From positions 1 through 22,646 of the forward strand of contig CAYQKB010000018.1 in the NCBI GenBank assembly GCA_964418085.1: a DNA stretch of 22,646 bases, in the 5' to 3' direction. The notes beneath the pieces are model-generated. The model had not been told where the DNA came from. It worked only from the letters and a program-made list of their open reading frames with translations, and made no database searches. Shown here piece after piece: positions 13,490 through 20,516 of this stretch (within the stretch, counting starts at the first letter, position 1; each line of letters opens with the position of its first letter). The position numbers and the translations under genes are program-made. Source of the DNA: JBBTYG01 sp964418085. GTDB lineage: Bacteria > Patescibacteriota > Minisyncoccia > UBA6257 > 2-01-FULL-56-20.

Positions 13490-14110
13490 CTATCCGGGAA
13501 TTTCCTGGGGCGCGCGCTCTACATCAATAGTGCCGGTGGGGGACACGTGAATCGTGAAAAAGATATTAGATGACCCGCCAGTGGTGAAAAGGAGGTTATT
13601 ATCGGATGCGGACACAGGGAAAATAATTTCTTTTTCCAAAAAAATCGGTTTAGCCGGGTCAATACAGGTATTATTTTCCGTTGGGGTGAAATATGAATCT
13701 TGTGGCGGGGCAAGAGTCCCATTCTCGTCGGTAACGCGCCGGAGATATATAGGGAATTTCCAATCGCATATTTTCCCCGTCGAGGAAGAAATTGATATGA
13801 GAGCTCCTAAATTAAAAGCAAGGGCGGGCGCTGTCATTGTTTCAACACCGAGCGAGATTGATGATGCATGGACGTCGAGAAGAGACAGCTTCACGTTTGC
13901 CGGCCGGGAAATAGGCCCTGCGGCGGTAAGAGTTTGCACACCGTCATCCCATGACACCGAATAGGGGGAGTCGGGGAGGGTAATTGCTCCCACGGGTGAC
14001 TGTAGTCTGTTGTAGTATGTCGAAAGTACTCCCGCTCCGAGGATGAGCACAACAATTGCGCCAAGGGAGATGACGAGTGCCCACGGTTTTTTATCAAATG
14101 GATTTTCCAT
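13490..14110 (-). CDS. Membrane-anchored hypothetical protein
   Basis: From ATG at 14110 the product has 206 residues: MENPFDKKPWALVISLGAIV, one membrane segment (about 10-30), then an extracytoplasmic, beta-rich region (YSVSWDDGVQTLTAAGPIS.., KLSLLDVHASSISLGVET, FPVSASDNNLLFTTGGSS) with two cysteines near CDWKFPIYLRR and NTCIDP. It may be a small beta-sandwich or pilin-like surface protein, but I recognise no family. An in-frame ATG 24 nt upstream (14134) would add MAFPVSNG, which is encoded by an adjacent repeat arm; I prefer 14110. The gene sits after tyrS on the same strand with a promoter and repeat between. Confidence 0.72.
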   Translation of the reverse strand: MENPFDKKPWALVISLGAIVVLILGAGVLSTYYNRLQSPVGAITLPDSPYSVSWDDGVQTLTAAGPISRPANVKLSLLDVHASSISLGVETMTAPALAFNLGALISISSSTGKICDWKFPIYLRRVTDENGTLAPPQDSYFTPTENNTCIDPAKPIFLEKEIIFPVSASDNNLLFTTGGSSNIFFTIHVSPTGTIDVERAPQEIPG

Positions 14111-14228
14111 CCCGTTAGAGACAGGAAACGCCATGCGTTTCCGTGAGTTCAGCGCATGACTGGTGCGTCTTATTTATTACTGACATACAAATATCAATTT
14201 TTGACATAAATGGGTTGTTTCTAACGGG
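14111..14228. repeat. CCCGTTAGAAA inverted-repeat element, copy C, with embedded small ORF
   Basis: A 118-bp interval. Arms CCCGTTAGAGACA (14111-14123) and TGTTTCTAACGGG (14216-14228) pair at 12 of 13 positions. An internal hairpin GGAAACGC-CAT-GCGTTTCC lies at 14124-14142. On the minus strand ATG at 14234-14232 opens a 39-codon frame (MDPVRNNPFMSK...) ending at TAA (14117-14115), 4 nt before the ATG of the next gene. An extended -10 box lies 6 nt before this small ORF. Confidence 0.8.
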
Positions 14229-14240
14229 ATCCATATGGAA

Positions 14241-14246
14241 ATTCTA
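14241..14246 (-). promoter_or_regulatory. Extended -10 promoter in front of repeat copy C
   Basis: The minus strand reads TGCTAGAAT, a TG-extended -10 box. It ends 6 nt before the ATG of the small ORF in the repeat element, so that ORF would be read from a leaderless transcript, and the anchored hypothetical gene would have a leader of about 125 nt. Confidence 0.45.
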
Positions 14247-14289
14247 GCACACTTCGGCGCGTCTGCGTGGTGGGTATAACTTCTAGGTT

Positions 14290-15483
14290 CTAGAGGCGCA
14301 AACGGAGAAATGTTTTCTTCCCGATTTTGAGCGTGTCTCCGTCTGAAATGGAAACAATTTCATTCGGATCTTTCTTTGGTGCGCCATGTATATCCACTGC
14401 GCCTTGTTCGATAAGCCGCCGCGCTTCGCTTCTGCTTATCGGTTTGTTCACCGAAAGGACAAGATCGAGCATTGAAATCTCCGATTTCCCGACTGTAAAC
14501 TCCCGCAAATTTTTCGGGGTAGACCGTTTTGAGAAAAGCGTATCGAAATTTTCCTGCGCCGCTCGGGCTTTTTTCTCGCCATGATAGCGGGAAACTACTT
14601 CAAACGCAAGCCGTGCTTTTATGGTTTTTGGATTTGTGCCGCCCGCAAGTTCATTCTTTAATTTCTCTATATCTTCCGTTTCGAGATCGGTACAAAGCAT
14701 GAAATATTTTGGAATTAAAGCGTCGGGCATCATCATTACCTTTCCGAACATTTGTTCGGCCGACTCTCCCAGTGCGATGTAGTTGGCGGCGCTTTTACTC
14801 ATTTTCTTGATTCCGTCTAAGCCTTCAAGAAGCGGCACCATTATAACGTCTTGCTCTGGCATTCCGAAATGCCGCTCCACCCGCCTACCCATGAGAAGAT
14901 TGAACTTTTGGTCAGTCCCGCCGATTTCGACATCGGCTTTTACTTTGACAGAATCATATCCCTGTAGCAACGGATAGAGAACTTCAAGCATGGTGATATC
15001 TTCCTCTTTCTCGAGGCGGTTTTTGAAATCGGCGCGCCGCAATACTTGTTGCATACTCGAGGCGCCTGCGAGCTCCATCATTTTTTCGATGCCTTCTTTT
15101 TTAAACCACTCGCTGTTATGATGTATTTCGGTTTTTTTGATATCGAGTATTTTTCCTGCCTGCGCGATATAGTGCTTCATATTCTCCTTAATTTCTTTCT
15201 GTAAAAGAGGTACTCGTGCGGCGGATCGGCCGGTTGGGTCGCCAATTTTGCCGGTAAAATCACCGACAATTAAAATAATTTTGTGGCCAAGTTCCTGAAA
15301 TTCTCGTAGCTTAGAGAGTACGACGGCATGCCCGAGATGCAGATCGGGAGCTGTGGGGTCAATACCTAGCTTCACTCGTAGTTTTTTTGTACCCCGAAGT
15401 GCGGCTTCAAGATGGTCCCTTTCGATTACTTCTTCGACATTCCGAGTGAGGAGTTTTTGTATTGCTTCTTCGCGGTTCTGCAT
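14290..15483 (-). CDS. tyrS: Tyrosyl-tRNA synthetase
   Basis: A 397-residue class I synthetase joining tyrosine to tRNA-Tyr. The HIGH signature is HLGH at 49-52 in GIDPTAPDLHLGHAVVLSKL, and KMSKS is at 227-231. The tyrosine-pocket motifs YPLLQGYDS (170-178) and GGTDQKFN (188-195) are present. The last 65 residues (LDLVLSVNKPISRSEARRLIEQGAVDIHG...) form the S4 RNA-binding domain. The length and the PTAPDLHLGH pattern fit the TyrZ-like subgroup. A terminator closes the upstream gene, so tyrS is probably its own unit; a TAAGAT box 6 nt before the ATG may serve a near-leaderless start. No terminator is evident after the stop. Confidence 0.97.
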   Translation of the reverse strand: MQNREEAIQKLLTRNVEEVIERDHLEAALRGTKKLRVKLGIDPTAPDLHLGHAVVLSKLREFQELGHKIILIVGDFTGKIGDPTGRSAARVPLLQKEIKENMKHYIAQAGKILDIKKTEIHHNSEWFKKEGIEKMMELAGASSMQQVLRRADFKNRLEKEEDITMLEVLYPLLQGYDSVKVKADVEIGGTDQKFNLLMGRRVERHFGMPEQDVIMVPLLEGLDGIKKMSKSAANYIALGESAEQMFGKVMMMPDALIPKYFMLCTDLETEDIEKLKNELAGGTNPKTIKARLAFEVVSRYHGEKKARAAQENFDTLFSKRSTPKNLREFTVGKSEISMLDLVLSVNKPISRSEARRLIEQGAVDIHGAPKKDPNEIVSISDGDTLKIGKKTFLRLRL

Positions 15484-15505
15484 CCGTTTATCTTATCAAG
15501 CATTC

Positions 15506-15550
15506 AAAAAAATAAAAAGCCGCCCAGTTCCATTATGAAAAAGGGCGGGT
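15506..15550 (-). terminator. Intrinsic terminator after the small hypothetical gene
   Basis: On the minus strand CCGCCC (15548-15543) pairs with GGGCGG (15525-15520) around a 17-nt loop, followed by TTTTTATTTTTTT. It lies between the 106-residue gene and tyrS. Confidence 0.85.
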
Positions 15551-15576
15551 GGTATGGCTAGGGGGAGATAGCGAGG

Positions 15577-15897
15577 CTACTTTTTGCGGAATCGCAGTTT
15601 TCCTTCGATGTGACGGGAATTGGTGCGGCCGAAGGACGGTAGGACAGATTTCAGATTTTCAAAAATTTTCTGCAATCCTTTCGACATTTCAAGTTGCGGC
15701 GGAACCGAATCCGTTCGCCCAAACCCGGGCGCCAAAGGCGGCTGGCCAGCAAGCAACGCCCGGTCAAGTAGGTCCATTGCTTCTGTGACTGTTATCTCCG
15801 CAGAAGAGGTGCGCAGTTGAAGCAGAAACGCGTTGGCGACGTCGGCGCCATACTCTTGTTCAATTTGTTTATAGAATTCGGCAATGGTCATTTTCAT
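15577..15897 (-). CDS. Small hypothetical protein (106 residues)
   Basis: I start this at ATG 15897 (MKMTIAEFYKQIEQEYG), because a longer frame from 15975 begins in sequence that looks like promoter (TATAAA at 15930-15925 on the minus strand). The product is soluble and cytoplasmic. The N-terminal 50 residues look helical (EFYKQIEQEYGADVANAFLL, ITVTEAMDLLDRALLAG). A Pro/Gly linker follows, then a basic tail with two FGRT repeats (GFGRTDS, SFGRTNS) ending GKLRFRKK. The basic end could bind nucleic acid, but this is a guess. A strong terminator follows the stop. No family recognised. Confidence 0.65.
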   Translation of the reverse strand: MKMTIAEFYKQIEQEYGADVANAFLLQLRTSSAEITVTEAMDLLDRALLAGQPPLAPGFGRTDSVPPQLEMSKGLQKIFENLKSVLPSFGRTNSRHIEGKLRFRKK

Positions 15898-16028
15898 AAT
15901 CAGTTTTCTTTTTCGTATTAAGTTTTTATAGTGAACTGATCTAATCTTATCAGATCCGATGAAAATAAAAAGCATGCGAAGTATGAGTTTTCATCCGCTA
16001 TTCGGAGCAAGGTTTTAATTTAGGCAGA

Positions 16029-16158
16029 GGTTTTAGCTTTTTGGGAACATCCCGGAGCTTTGGTGGCTTGGTATCCATTCTGATGGATCGCCAGAGCGAG
16101 GGCGAGTACCTGATTTCCGCCGGAGAAATCAGAGAACGTTTCCCAAAAAGCTAAAACC
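16029..16158. repeat. 130-bp inverted-repeat element with three internal hairpins, after clpP
   Basis: Outer arms GGTTTTAGCTTTTTGGGAAC (16029-16048) and the matching sequence at 16138-16158 pair fully apart from one extra base. Inside are three separate hairpins: ATCCAT-TCTG-ATGGAT (16073-16088), CGCC...GGCG (16089-16104) and CTGATTTC...GAAATCAG (16110-16132). The element begins 7 nt after the clpP stop. Nothing in 15976-16165 looks coding. Confidence 0.8.
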
Positions 16159-16165
16159 AGAGCCC

Positions 16166-16750
16166 TCACTTACTATTCTTGATAATCTCATCAATCAGTC
16201 CGTACGTTTTCGCTTCCTCAGCGGTGAGCCAAAAATCGCGGTCGGTATCGCGCTCGATTTTCGCAAGCGGCTGGCCGGTGTGTTTTGAGAGCAGCTGATT
16301 CAATTTTTCTTTTGTGCGGAGAATCTGCTTCGCTGCAATCTCGATTTCTACTGCCTGCCCTTCCGCGCCGCCCATCACTTGGTGGAGAAGTATTTCGGAG
16401 TTCGGAAGCGCGAGCCGCTTGCCCTTCGCGCCGGAGGCAAGCAGAAACGCGCCCATCGAGGCTGCGATGCCCACGCACATGGTGGAAACTGGCGGTTTCA
16501 CAAACTGCATCGTGTCATAAATCGCCATGCCCGCGGTCACTGATCCGCCCGGCGTGTTCAAATAGAGCATGATTTCTTTTTTTGGATCTTCATGCTGGAG
16601 GAAAAGCAATTGAGCGATTACGGTATTTGCGACCGCGTCGTTAATCGGCCCACCCAAAAAGATAATGCGCTCTTTAAGAAGCCGTGAATAGATATCGTAT
16701 GCTCGTTCCCCGAACTGTGTTTTTTCTATAACGGTTGGTATAAGGTTCAT
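16166..16750 (-). CDS. clpP: ClpP proteolytic subunit
   Basis: A 194-residue serine peptidase that forms the barrel of the Clp protease and degrades unfolded or tagged proteins with a ClpX- or ClpA/C-type ATPase. The catalytic triad is visible: Ser98 (GIAASMGAF), His123 (EILLHQ) and Asp172 (DRDFW). Also seen are NTPGGSVTAGMAIYDTM (oxyanion-region Gly pair) and the C-terminal AEEAKTYGLIDEII. Length is normal. No ATPase partner gene lies in the window; neighbours are hppA upstream and a structured repeat downstream. The sequence before the ATG is A+T-rich with TATA-like boxes (TAAAAT, TATAAA) but no clear Shine-Dalgarno. Confidence 0.97.
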   Translation of the reverse strand: MNLIPTVIEKTQFGERAYDIYSRLLKERIIFLGGPINDAVANTVIAQLLFLQHEDPKKEIMLYLNTPGGSVTAGMAIYDTMQFVKPPVSTMCVGIAASMGAFLLASGAKGKRLALPNSEILLHQVMGGAEGQAVEIEIAAKQILRTKEKLNQLLSKHTGQPLAKIERDTDRDFWLTAEEAKTYGLIDEIIKNSK

Positions 16751-16783
16751 AGTATTTATATTTTAATCGAAAAATTTAAAAAT

Positions 16784-16808
16784 GCAAAAAGAGAGCACTC
16801 TCTAAAAA
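16784..16808 (-). terminator. Weak intrinsic terminator after hppA
   Basis: On the minus strand AGAGAGTGCTCTCT (16803-16790) folds as a 5-bp stem with a 4-nt loop and is followed by a run of T. Short, but in the right place between hppA and clpP. Confidence 0.4.
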
Positions 16809-16833
16809 TGGAGACGAGCTGATAAAGAAGTGG

Positions 16834-18906
16834 TTACAGGAACGAGACCAAAAGAAGTGCAATGATATTGATAATTTTGATAACCGGATTAATAGCCGGG
16901 CCAGCAGTATCTTTATATGGATCGCCAACCGTGTCTCCGGTTACTGCCGCCTTATGTGCCTCGGAGCCTTTGCCGCCATAGTTTCCTTCCTCGATATATT
17001 TCTTCGCGTTGTCCCATGCCGCTCCACCGGATGTCATTGAGATTGCGACGAATATCCCGGTAACGATTGAGCCAACGAGCAGCCCGCCGAGCGCTTCCTT
17101 TCCGAGTGCGAAGCCGACAACTATCGGAGCAACAACCGGAAGGAGCGCAGGAATAATCATTTCTTTAATCGCTGCCTTGGTCACGATGTCCACGCACGTC
17201 GCGTAGTCCGGCTTTGCGGTACCGGCCATGATGCCCGGAATTTCCCGAAACTGCCTCCGCACTTCTTTCACCACGCTGTACGCCGCCTTGCCGACCGCCT
17301 TCATCGAAATCGAAGCAAAAAGATATGGGATCATGCCGCCGAGCATAAGCCCGACTGTAACGCGCGGATCGCTCAAATCGAATCGCAAAATTCCGCTTGC
17401 CCCGAGCGCAGTCGAGGTGCCACCGGCTTTTGCTTGTAAGTCCTGCACGTATGAGGCAAAGAGCACCACGGCCGCGAGCCCTGCCGAGCCGATTGCATAA
17501 CCCTTCGTAACCGCTTTTGTAGTGTTGCCGACCGCATCAAGTGCATCAGTAATTTTTCGCACGTTGCCCGGCAATCCTGCCATTTCCGCAATGCCGCCGG
17601 CGTTGTCGGTGATGGGGCCGAAAGCGTCTATTGCGACGATAATGCCGGTAAGTCCGAGCATGCTCATCGTAGCGAGCGCGATACCGTAGAGCCCCGCGAA
17701 ATTATATGCGGTGAGGATTCCCCCGACGATCACGATGATGGGAAGTGCGGTTGATTCCATACCGACGGAAAGACCGGTGATGATATTTGTGCCGTGTCCT
17801 GTTTCGGAAGACTGCGCAATTGAGCGCACCGGCCGGAACTTCTTCGATGTGTAGTAATCAGTGATGAGAACAAGGAATGCCGTTACAAGAATTCCGGCAA
17901 GCATCGGATAGAAAAGCGAGGAGAAGGTAAGGCCGCAGGGGAATGTCGCTCCGCTGTTTTGTGCGGTGCATCCAAATTGATTTATCTGGTTTACCGGATC
18001 GGCATACGTGACCGAGATCACAAAAAATCCGATAAGCGCGAGTACGCTTGCGGCAATAAGTCCTTTATAGAGCGCACCCATGATGTTTTGGGAATTTCCA
18101 AGTCTGACGAAAAAGACGCCGACAATGGATGCGATGACGGCGATTCCGCCGACCATAAGCGGGAAGAGGATAGACGAGTTGGATCCGGGGAACGTGAGGT
18201 GTCCCAATATCATGGCTGCGATGGCGGAGACCGCGTAGGTTTCAAATAAGTCCGCCGCCATGCCGGCGCAGTCGCCGACGTTGTCGCCGACGTTGTCCGC
18301 GATGACCGCCGGGTTTCGCGGGTCGTCTTCCGGAATTCCCGCTTCAACTTTTCCTACCAAGTCCGCTCCCACATCTGCACCTTTTGTGAAAATACCGCCG
18401 CCCAACCGTGCAAATACCGAGATAAGCGAGCCGCCAAAGCCCAAGCCGATTAAAGCCGTTACGTCGCGGGTAATCCCATAAAATATAGAAACAGAAAGAA
18501 GTGCTAGTCCGACAACCAGAAAACCGGTTACCGATCCGCCTTCAAATGCGAGCGTGAGAGCTTTTTTGAGTCCAGACTTTGCCGCTTCGGCGGTTCGCAC
18601 ATTCGCTCGAATGGAAACATTCATGCCGACGTATCCGGCGAGAGCTGATGCAACTGCTCCTACGATGAACCCGGCCATCGTGGTTGTATTTATAAAAATG
18701 CCTATAAGCGCCGCGACTACCACGGCGACGGTGCCTATAGTTTTATACTGTCGGTTGAGGTACGCGCTTGCGCCAACCTGGATCGCTTTCGCAATCTCCT
18801 GCATTTTTGGATCGCCCGCCGGTTGTTTCCATATCCGGTAAGCAAAAAACCCCGCAAAACCAACCGCAATAACGCCGCTTATAATAGGAAACCATAAATT
18901 ATTCAT
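16834..18906 (-). CDS. hppA: Membrane H+-translocating pyrophosphatase, K+-independent type
   Basis: A 690-residue integral membrane pump with about 16 hydrophobic segments. It couples pyrophosphate hydrolysis to ion export and so saves energy in small genomes. Catalytic stretches are present: GGGIFTKGADVGADLVGK, EAGIPEDDPRNPAVIADNVG, DNVGDCAGMAADLFETYA, FGPITDNAGGIAEMAG, and near the C-terminus SGGAAWDNAKKYIE and GDTVGDPYKDTAGPAINP. In the GNTTKAVTKG motif Lys464 and Thr467 replace the Ala and Gly of K+-dependent enzymes, which marks the K+-independent, H+-pumping class. A TATAGT -10 box lies 12 nt before the ATG. Length is normal. Confidence 0.97.
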   Translation of the reverse strand: MNNLWFPIISGVIAVGFAGFFAYRIWKQPAGDPKMQEIAKAIQVGASAYLNRQYKTIGTVAVVVAALIGIFINTTTMAGFIVGAVASALAGYVGMNVSIRANVRTAEAAKSGLKKALTLAFEGGSVTGFLVVGLALLSVSIFYGITRDVTALIGLGFGGSLISVFARLGGGIFTKGADVGADLVGKVEAGIPEDDPRNPAVIADNVGDNVGDCAGMAADLFETYAVSAIAAMILGHLTFPGSNSSILFPLMVGGIAVIASIVGVFFVRLGNSQNIMGALYKGLIAASVLALIGFFVISVTYADPVNQINQFGCTAQNSGATFPCGLTFSSLFYPMLAGILVTAFLVLITDYYTSKKFRPVRSIAQSSETGHGTNIITGLSVGMESTALPIIVIVGGILTAYNFAGLYGIALATMSMLGLTGIIVAIDAFGPITDNAGGIAEMAGLPGNVRKITDALDAVGNTTKAVTKGYAIGSAGLAAVVLFASYVQDLQAKAGGTSTALGASGILRFDLSDPRVTVGLMLGGMIPYLFASISMKAVGKAAYSVVKEVRRQFREIPGIMAGTAKPDYATCVDIVTKAAIKEMIIPALLPVVAPIVVGFALGKEALGGLLVGSIVTGIFVAISMTSGGAAWDNAKKYIEEGNYGGKGSEAHKAAVTGDTVGDPYKDTAGPAINPVIKIINIIALLLVSFL

Positions 18907-18918
18907 AAAGATAGTTGT

Positions 18919-18924
18919 ACTATA
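18919..18924 (-). promoter_or_regulatory. -10 box of hppA
   Basis: TATAGT on the minus strand, 12 nt before the hppA ATG, implying a leader of about 6 nt. The -35 is not clear. Confidence 0.4.
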
Positions 18925-18985
18925 CCTTCTTGTTTTTGTCTAATCTCGATTTTAACTTATTTTTTTATTGATACTAAGCGAATCA

Positions 18986-19139
18986 AAGATGTTTTTTCAG
19001 AACCTCGTGAGAGGCGAGGTAGAAATGTTAGAGCGAATAGAGAACATGCCGTGTACCCGGAGTCTTCGACGGGGCGGCATGTTCTCGTCGGGAGCGAGTT
19101 AAATTTCTCGAGCCGGAGCGGGTTCTGAAAAGATGTCTT
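18986..19139. repeat. 154-bp imperfect palindrome between nusA and hppA
   Basis: Outer arms 18986-19004 and 19121-19139 pair at all 19 positions on the plus strand if three G.U pairs are allowed. Inside, AGAAAT pairs with ATTTCT, and the centre has a perfect 12-bp pair GAGAACATGCCG (19040-19051)/CGGCATGTTCTC (19075-19086), with CCCG/CGGG at the tip. The element lies 11 nt after the nusA stop. No coding frame is supported in 18925-19150. Confidence 0.75.
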
Positions 19140-19150
19140 GTTATGAGCAC

Positions 19151-20362
19151 TTATGCTCCCAATACTTCTTTTTCTTCCTCTTCTTCTTTTGCGATCGAAT
19201 CGGCGATTCCACCTTCCTGTACTTCTTCGGGACGATTCTGCGAGCGGACGTCTATTTTCCATCCGGTTAATTTCGCGGCGAGGCGAACATTTTGGCCGCC
19301 TTTTCCGATTGCCAAGCTCAATTGATCCTCGGGGACATACACCCGCGCTTCGCGGCGCGGCATTATTTCAACCGATGTTGCTTTCGCGGGGGAGAGGGAA
19401 TTGCCGATGAACTTCTCGGATTCTTCCGACCATTCGATAATATCTATTTTTTCCTGGCCAAGTTCGTTGTTCACCGCCATCACGCGCGTTCCGCGCTGGC
19501 CGACAAGTGCTCCAACGGGATCAACGCCCTCGCTCTTTGAGACCACCGCGAGCTTGGTGCGGTTGCCCGGCTCCCGCGCGATGGATTTTACCTCCACGAT
19601 TCCTTCGGCAAGTTCGGGCACTTCCATTTCAAAAAGTTTAGTGACGAATTTCGGGTGAGAGCGGGAAAGGATGATGCCCGGAAGCCGCGCGTCTTCCTGT
19701 ACCGCGAGTACCAAAAAGCGGAGCCGTTCTCCGGAACGGTAATGCTCGCCCGGAATTGATTCGTTGCCGAACATCACGCCCACGGTTCGTCCAAGATCAA
19801 CATACACGTGCCCGCGCTCAAAACGCTGGACGATGCCGCTCACGATTGTTCCTTCTTTGTCGTGCCACTCTTTAAGTATTGAATCCCGTTCGGACTCACG
19901 CAGCTTTTGGAGAATAACCTGCTTCGCCGTTTGCGCTGCAATTCTGCCGAAGTCCTCGCGTGTTTCGAGTGGGAAATTCATTTCGTCGCCAAGGTTCACT
20001 TTCGGGTCTATCTTTTTCGCCTCGGCAAGGAGTATATGCCGCTCTTCGTTGTACCGCGGAAGCTTTACTTCGTCTGAATCGGCAGCCGGTTCCGGATTTG
20101 GGTTCGCCTTCCTCTCTTCTTCGGTTTGTTCTTCGACAAATCGGATAGTCGTTTCATCCACGACGGTTTTAACGCGTGAAAAAATAAGCTCACCTGTTTT
20201 TAAGTCGAGTTTTGCTTTTACTATCTCTCCGCGCTCGCCGTATTCTTTTTTATACGCGGCGGCAATTGAAGACTCAATCGCTTCGATAACTTTTTCCGGC
20301 TCGAGGCCTTTTTCTTCGGCAACCTGTTTTAACGCCCGGGATAATTCTTTTATGTTAAGCAT
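19151..20362 (-). CDS. nusA: Transcription termination/antitermination factor NusA
   Basis: A 403-residue NusA, which binds RNA polymerase and nascent RNA to control pausing, termination and antitermination. The N-terminal polymerase-binding domain (about 1-160: LSRALKQVAEEKGLEPEKVIEAIESS, AAYKKEYG) carries an acidic insert near 76-98 (EEQTEEERKANPNPEPAADS). It is followed by an S1 domain (GTIVSGIVQRFERGHVYVDLG), KH1 (GALVGQRGTRV) and KH2 (SLAIGKGGQNVRLAAKLTGW), and a short acidic tail (KEEEEEKEVLGA). There are no E. coli-style C-terminal acidic repeats. The usual partners rimP and infB are not adjacent. Its leader has a strong promoter, an intrinsic terminator and REP-like palindromes, and a second promoter near the ATG. 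Confidence 0.96.
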   Translation of the reverse strand: MLNIKELSRALKQVAEEKGLEPEKVIEAIESSIAAAYKKEYGERGEIVKAKLDLKTGELIFSRVKTVVDETTIRFVEEQTEEERKANPNPEPAADSDEVKLPRYNEERHILLAEAKKIDPKVNLGDEMNFPLETREDFGRIAAQTAKQVILQKLRESERDSILKEWHDKEGTIVSGIVQRFERGHVYVDLGRTVGVMFGNESIPGEHYRSGERLRFLVLAVQEDARLPGIILSRSHPKFVTKLFEMEVPELAEGIVEVKSIAREPGNRTKLAVVSKSEGVDPVGALVGQRGTRVMAVNNELGQEKIDIIEWSEESEKFIGNSLSPAKATSVEIMPRREARVYVPEDQLSLAIGKGGQNVRLAAKLTGWKIDVRSQNRPEEVQEGGIADSIAKEEEEEKEVLGA

Positions 20363-20371
20363 GATAGTTAA

Positions 20372-20400
20372 TTTATATAATTTCTGTCATTCCCGCGCAA
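20372..20400 (-). promoter_or_regulatory. Proximal nusA promoter using the repeat as -35
   Basis: On the minus strand TTGCGC (20400-20395) and TATAAA (20377-20372) are 17 nt apart, and the ATG follows 9 nt after the -10 box. The -35 hexamer lies in the loop and stem of the first REP-like palindrome, so the repeat has supplied half of the promoter. Confidence 0.45.
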
Positions 20401-20470
20401 GCGGGAATCCAGGTTTTTCTTTTTTAAATCTGGTTCCCCGCCTCCGCGGGGATGACACTCAGAAGTGTCA
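20385..20470. repeat. Pair of inverted REP-like palindromes plus a third hairpin
   Basis: Two 28-bp units face each other: 20385-20412 (TGTCATTCCCGCGCAAGCGG...) and 20430-20457, whose complement reads TGTCATCCCCGCGGAGGCGG.... They share 23 of 28 positions and each contains its own hairpin (CCCGC/GCGGG). A 7-bp hairpin TGACACT-CAGA-AGTGTCA (20453-20470) overlaps the second. The TGTCAT-CCCGCG-GCGGGAA-CCAG type of unit is a widespread dispersed REP-like repeat. Confidence 0.8.
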
Positions 20471-20474
20471 TTTT

Positions 20475-20498
20475 TAAAAAATCCGCCAACTGGCGGAT
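20475..20498 (-). terminator. Intrinsic terminator (attenuator) in the nusA leader
   Basis: On the minus strand ATCCGCCA-GT-TGGCGGAT (20498-20481) forms a perfect 8-bp stem, followed at once by a run of five T. It begins about 20 nt after the -10 box of the distal nusA promoter. Confidence 0.65.
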
Positions 20499-20516
20499 CT
20501 GGGAACTTACCCTATC

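Noticed and set aside
14111..14134. Upstream start giving an N-terminal MAFPVSNG on the anchored hypothetical protein
   Set aside because: Those residues are encoded by the repeat arm; the ATG at 14110 has the same position relative to the arm as in the other two copies.
15898..15975. 26-codon N-terminal extension of the small hypothetical protein before tyrS
   Set aside because: It contains a TATAAA promoter-like box and a basic, unlikely N-terminus; the ATG at 15897 begins the folded-looking part.
19764..20477. A 237-codon plus-strand frame opposite nusA
   Set aside because: Ser/Arg-rich antisense of nusA that continues into the REP-like repeats; no family features.
20385..20498. CRISPR-like repeats
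   Set aside because: Only two units in inverted, not direct, orientation with unequal spacing; they fit REP-like palindromes.
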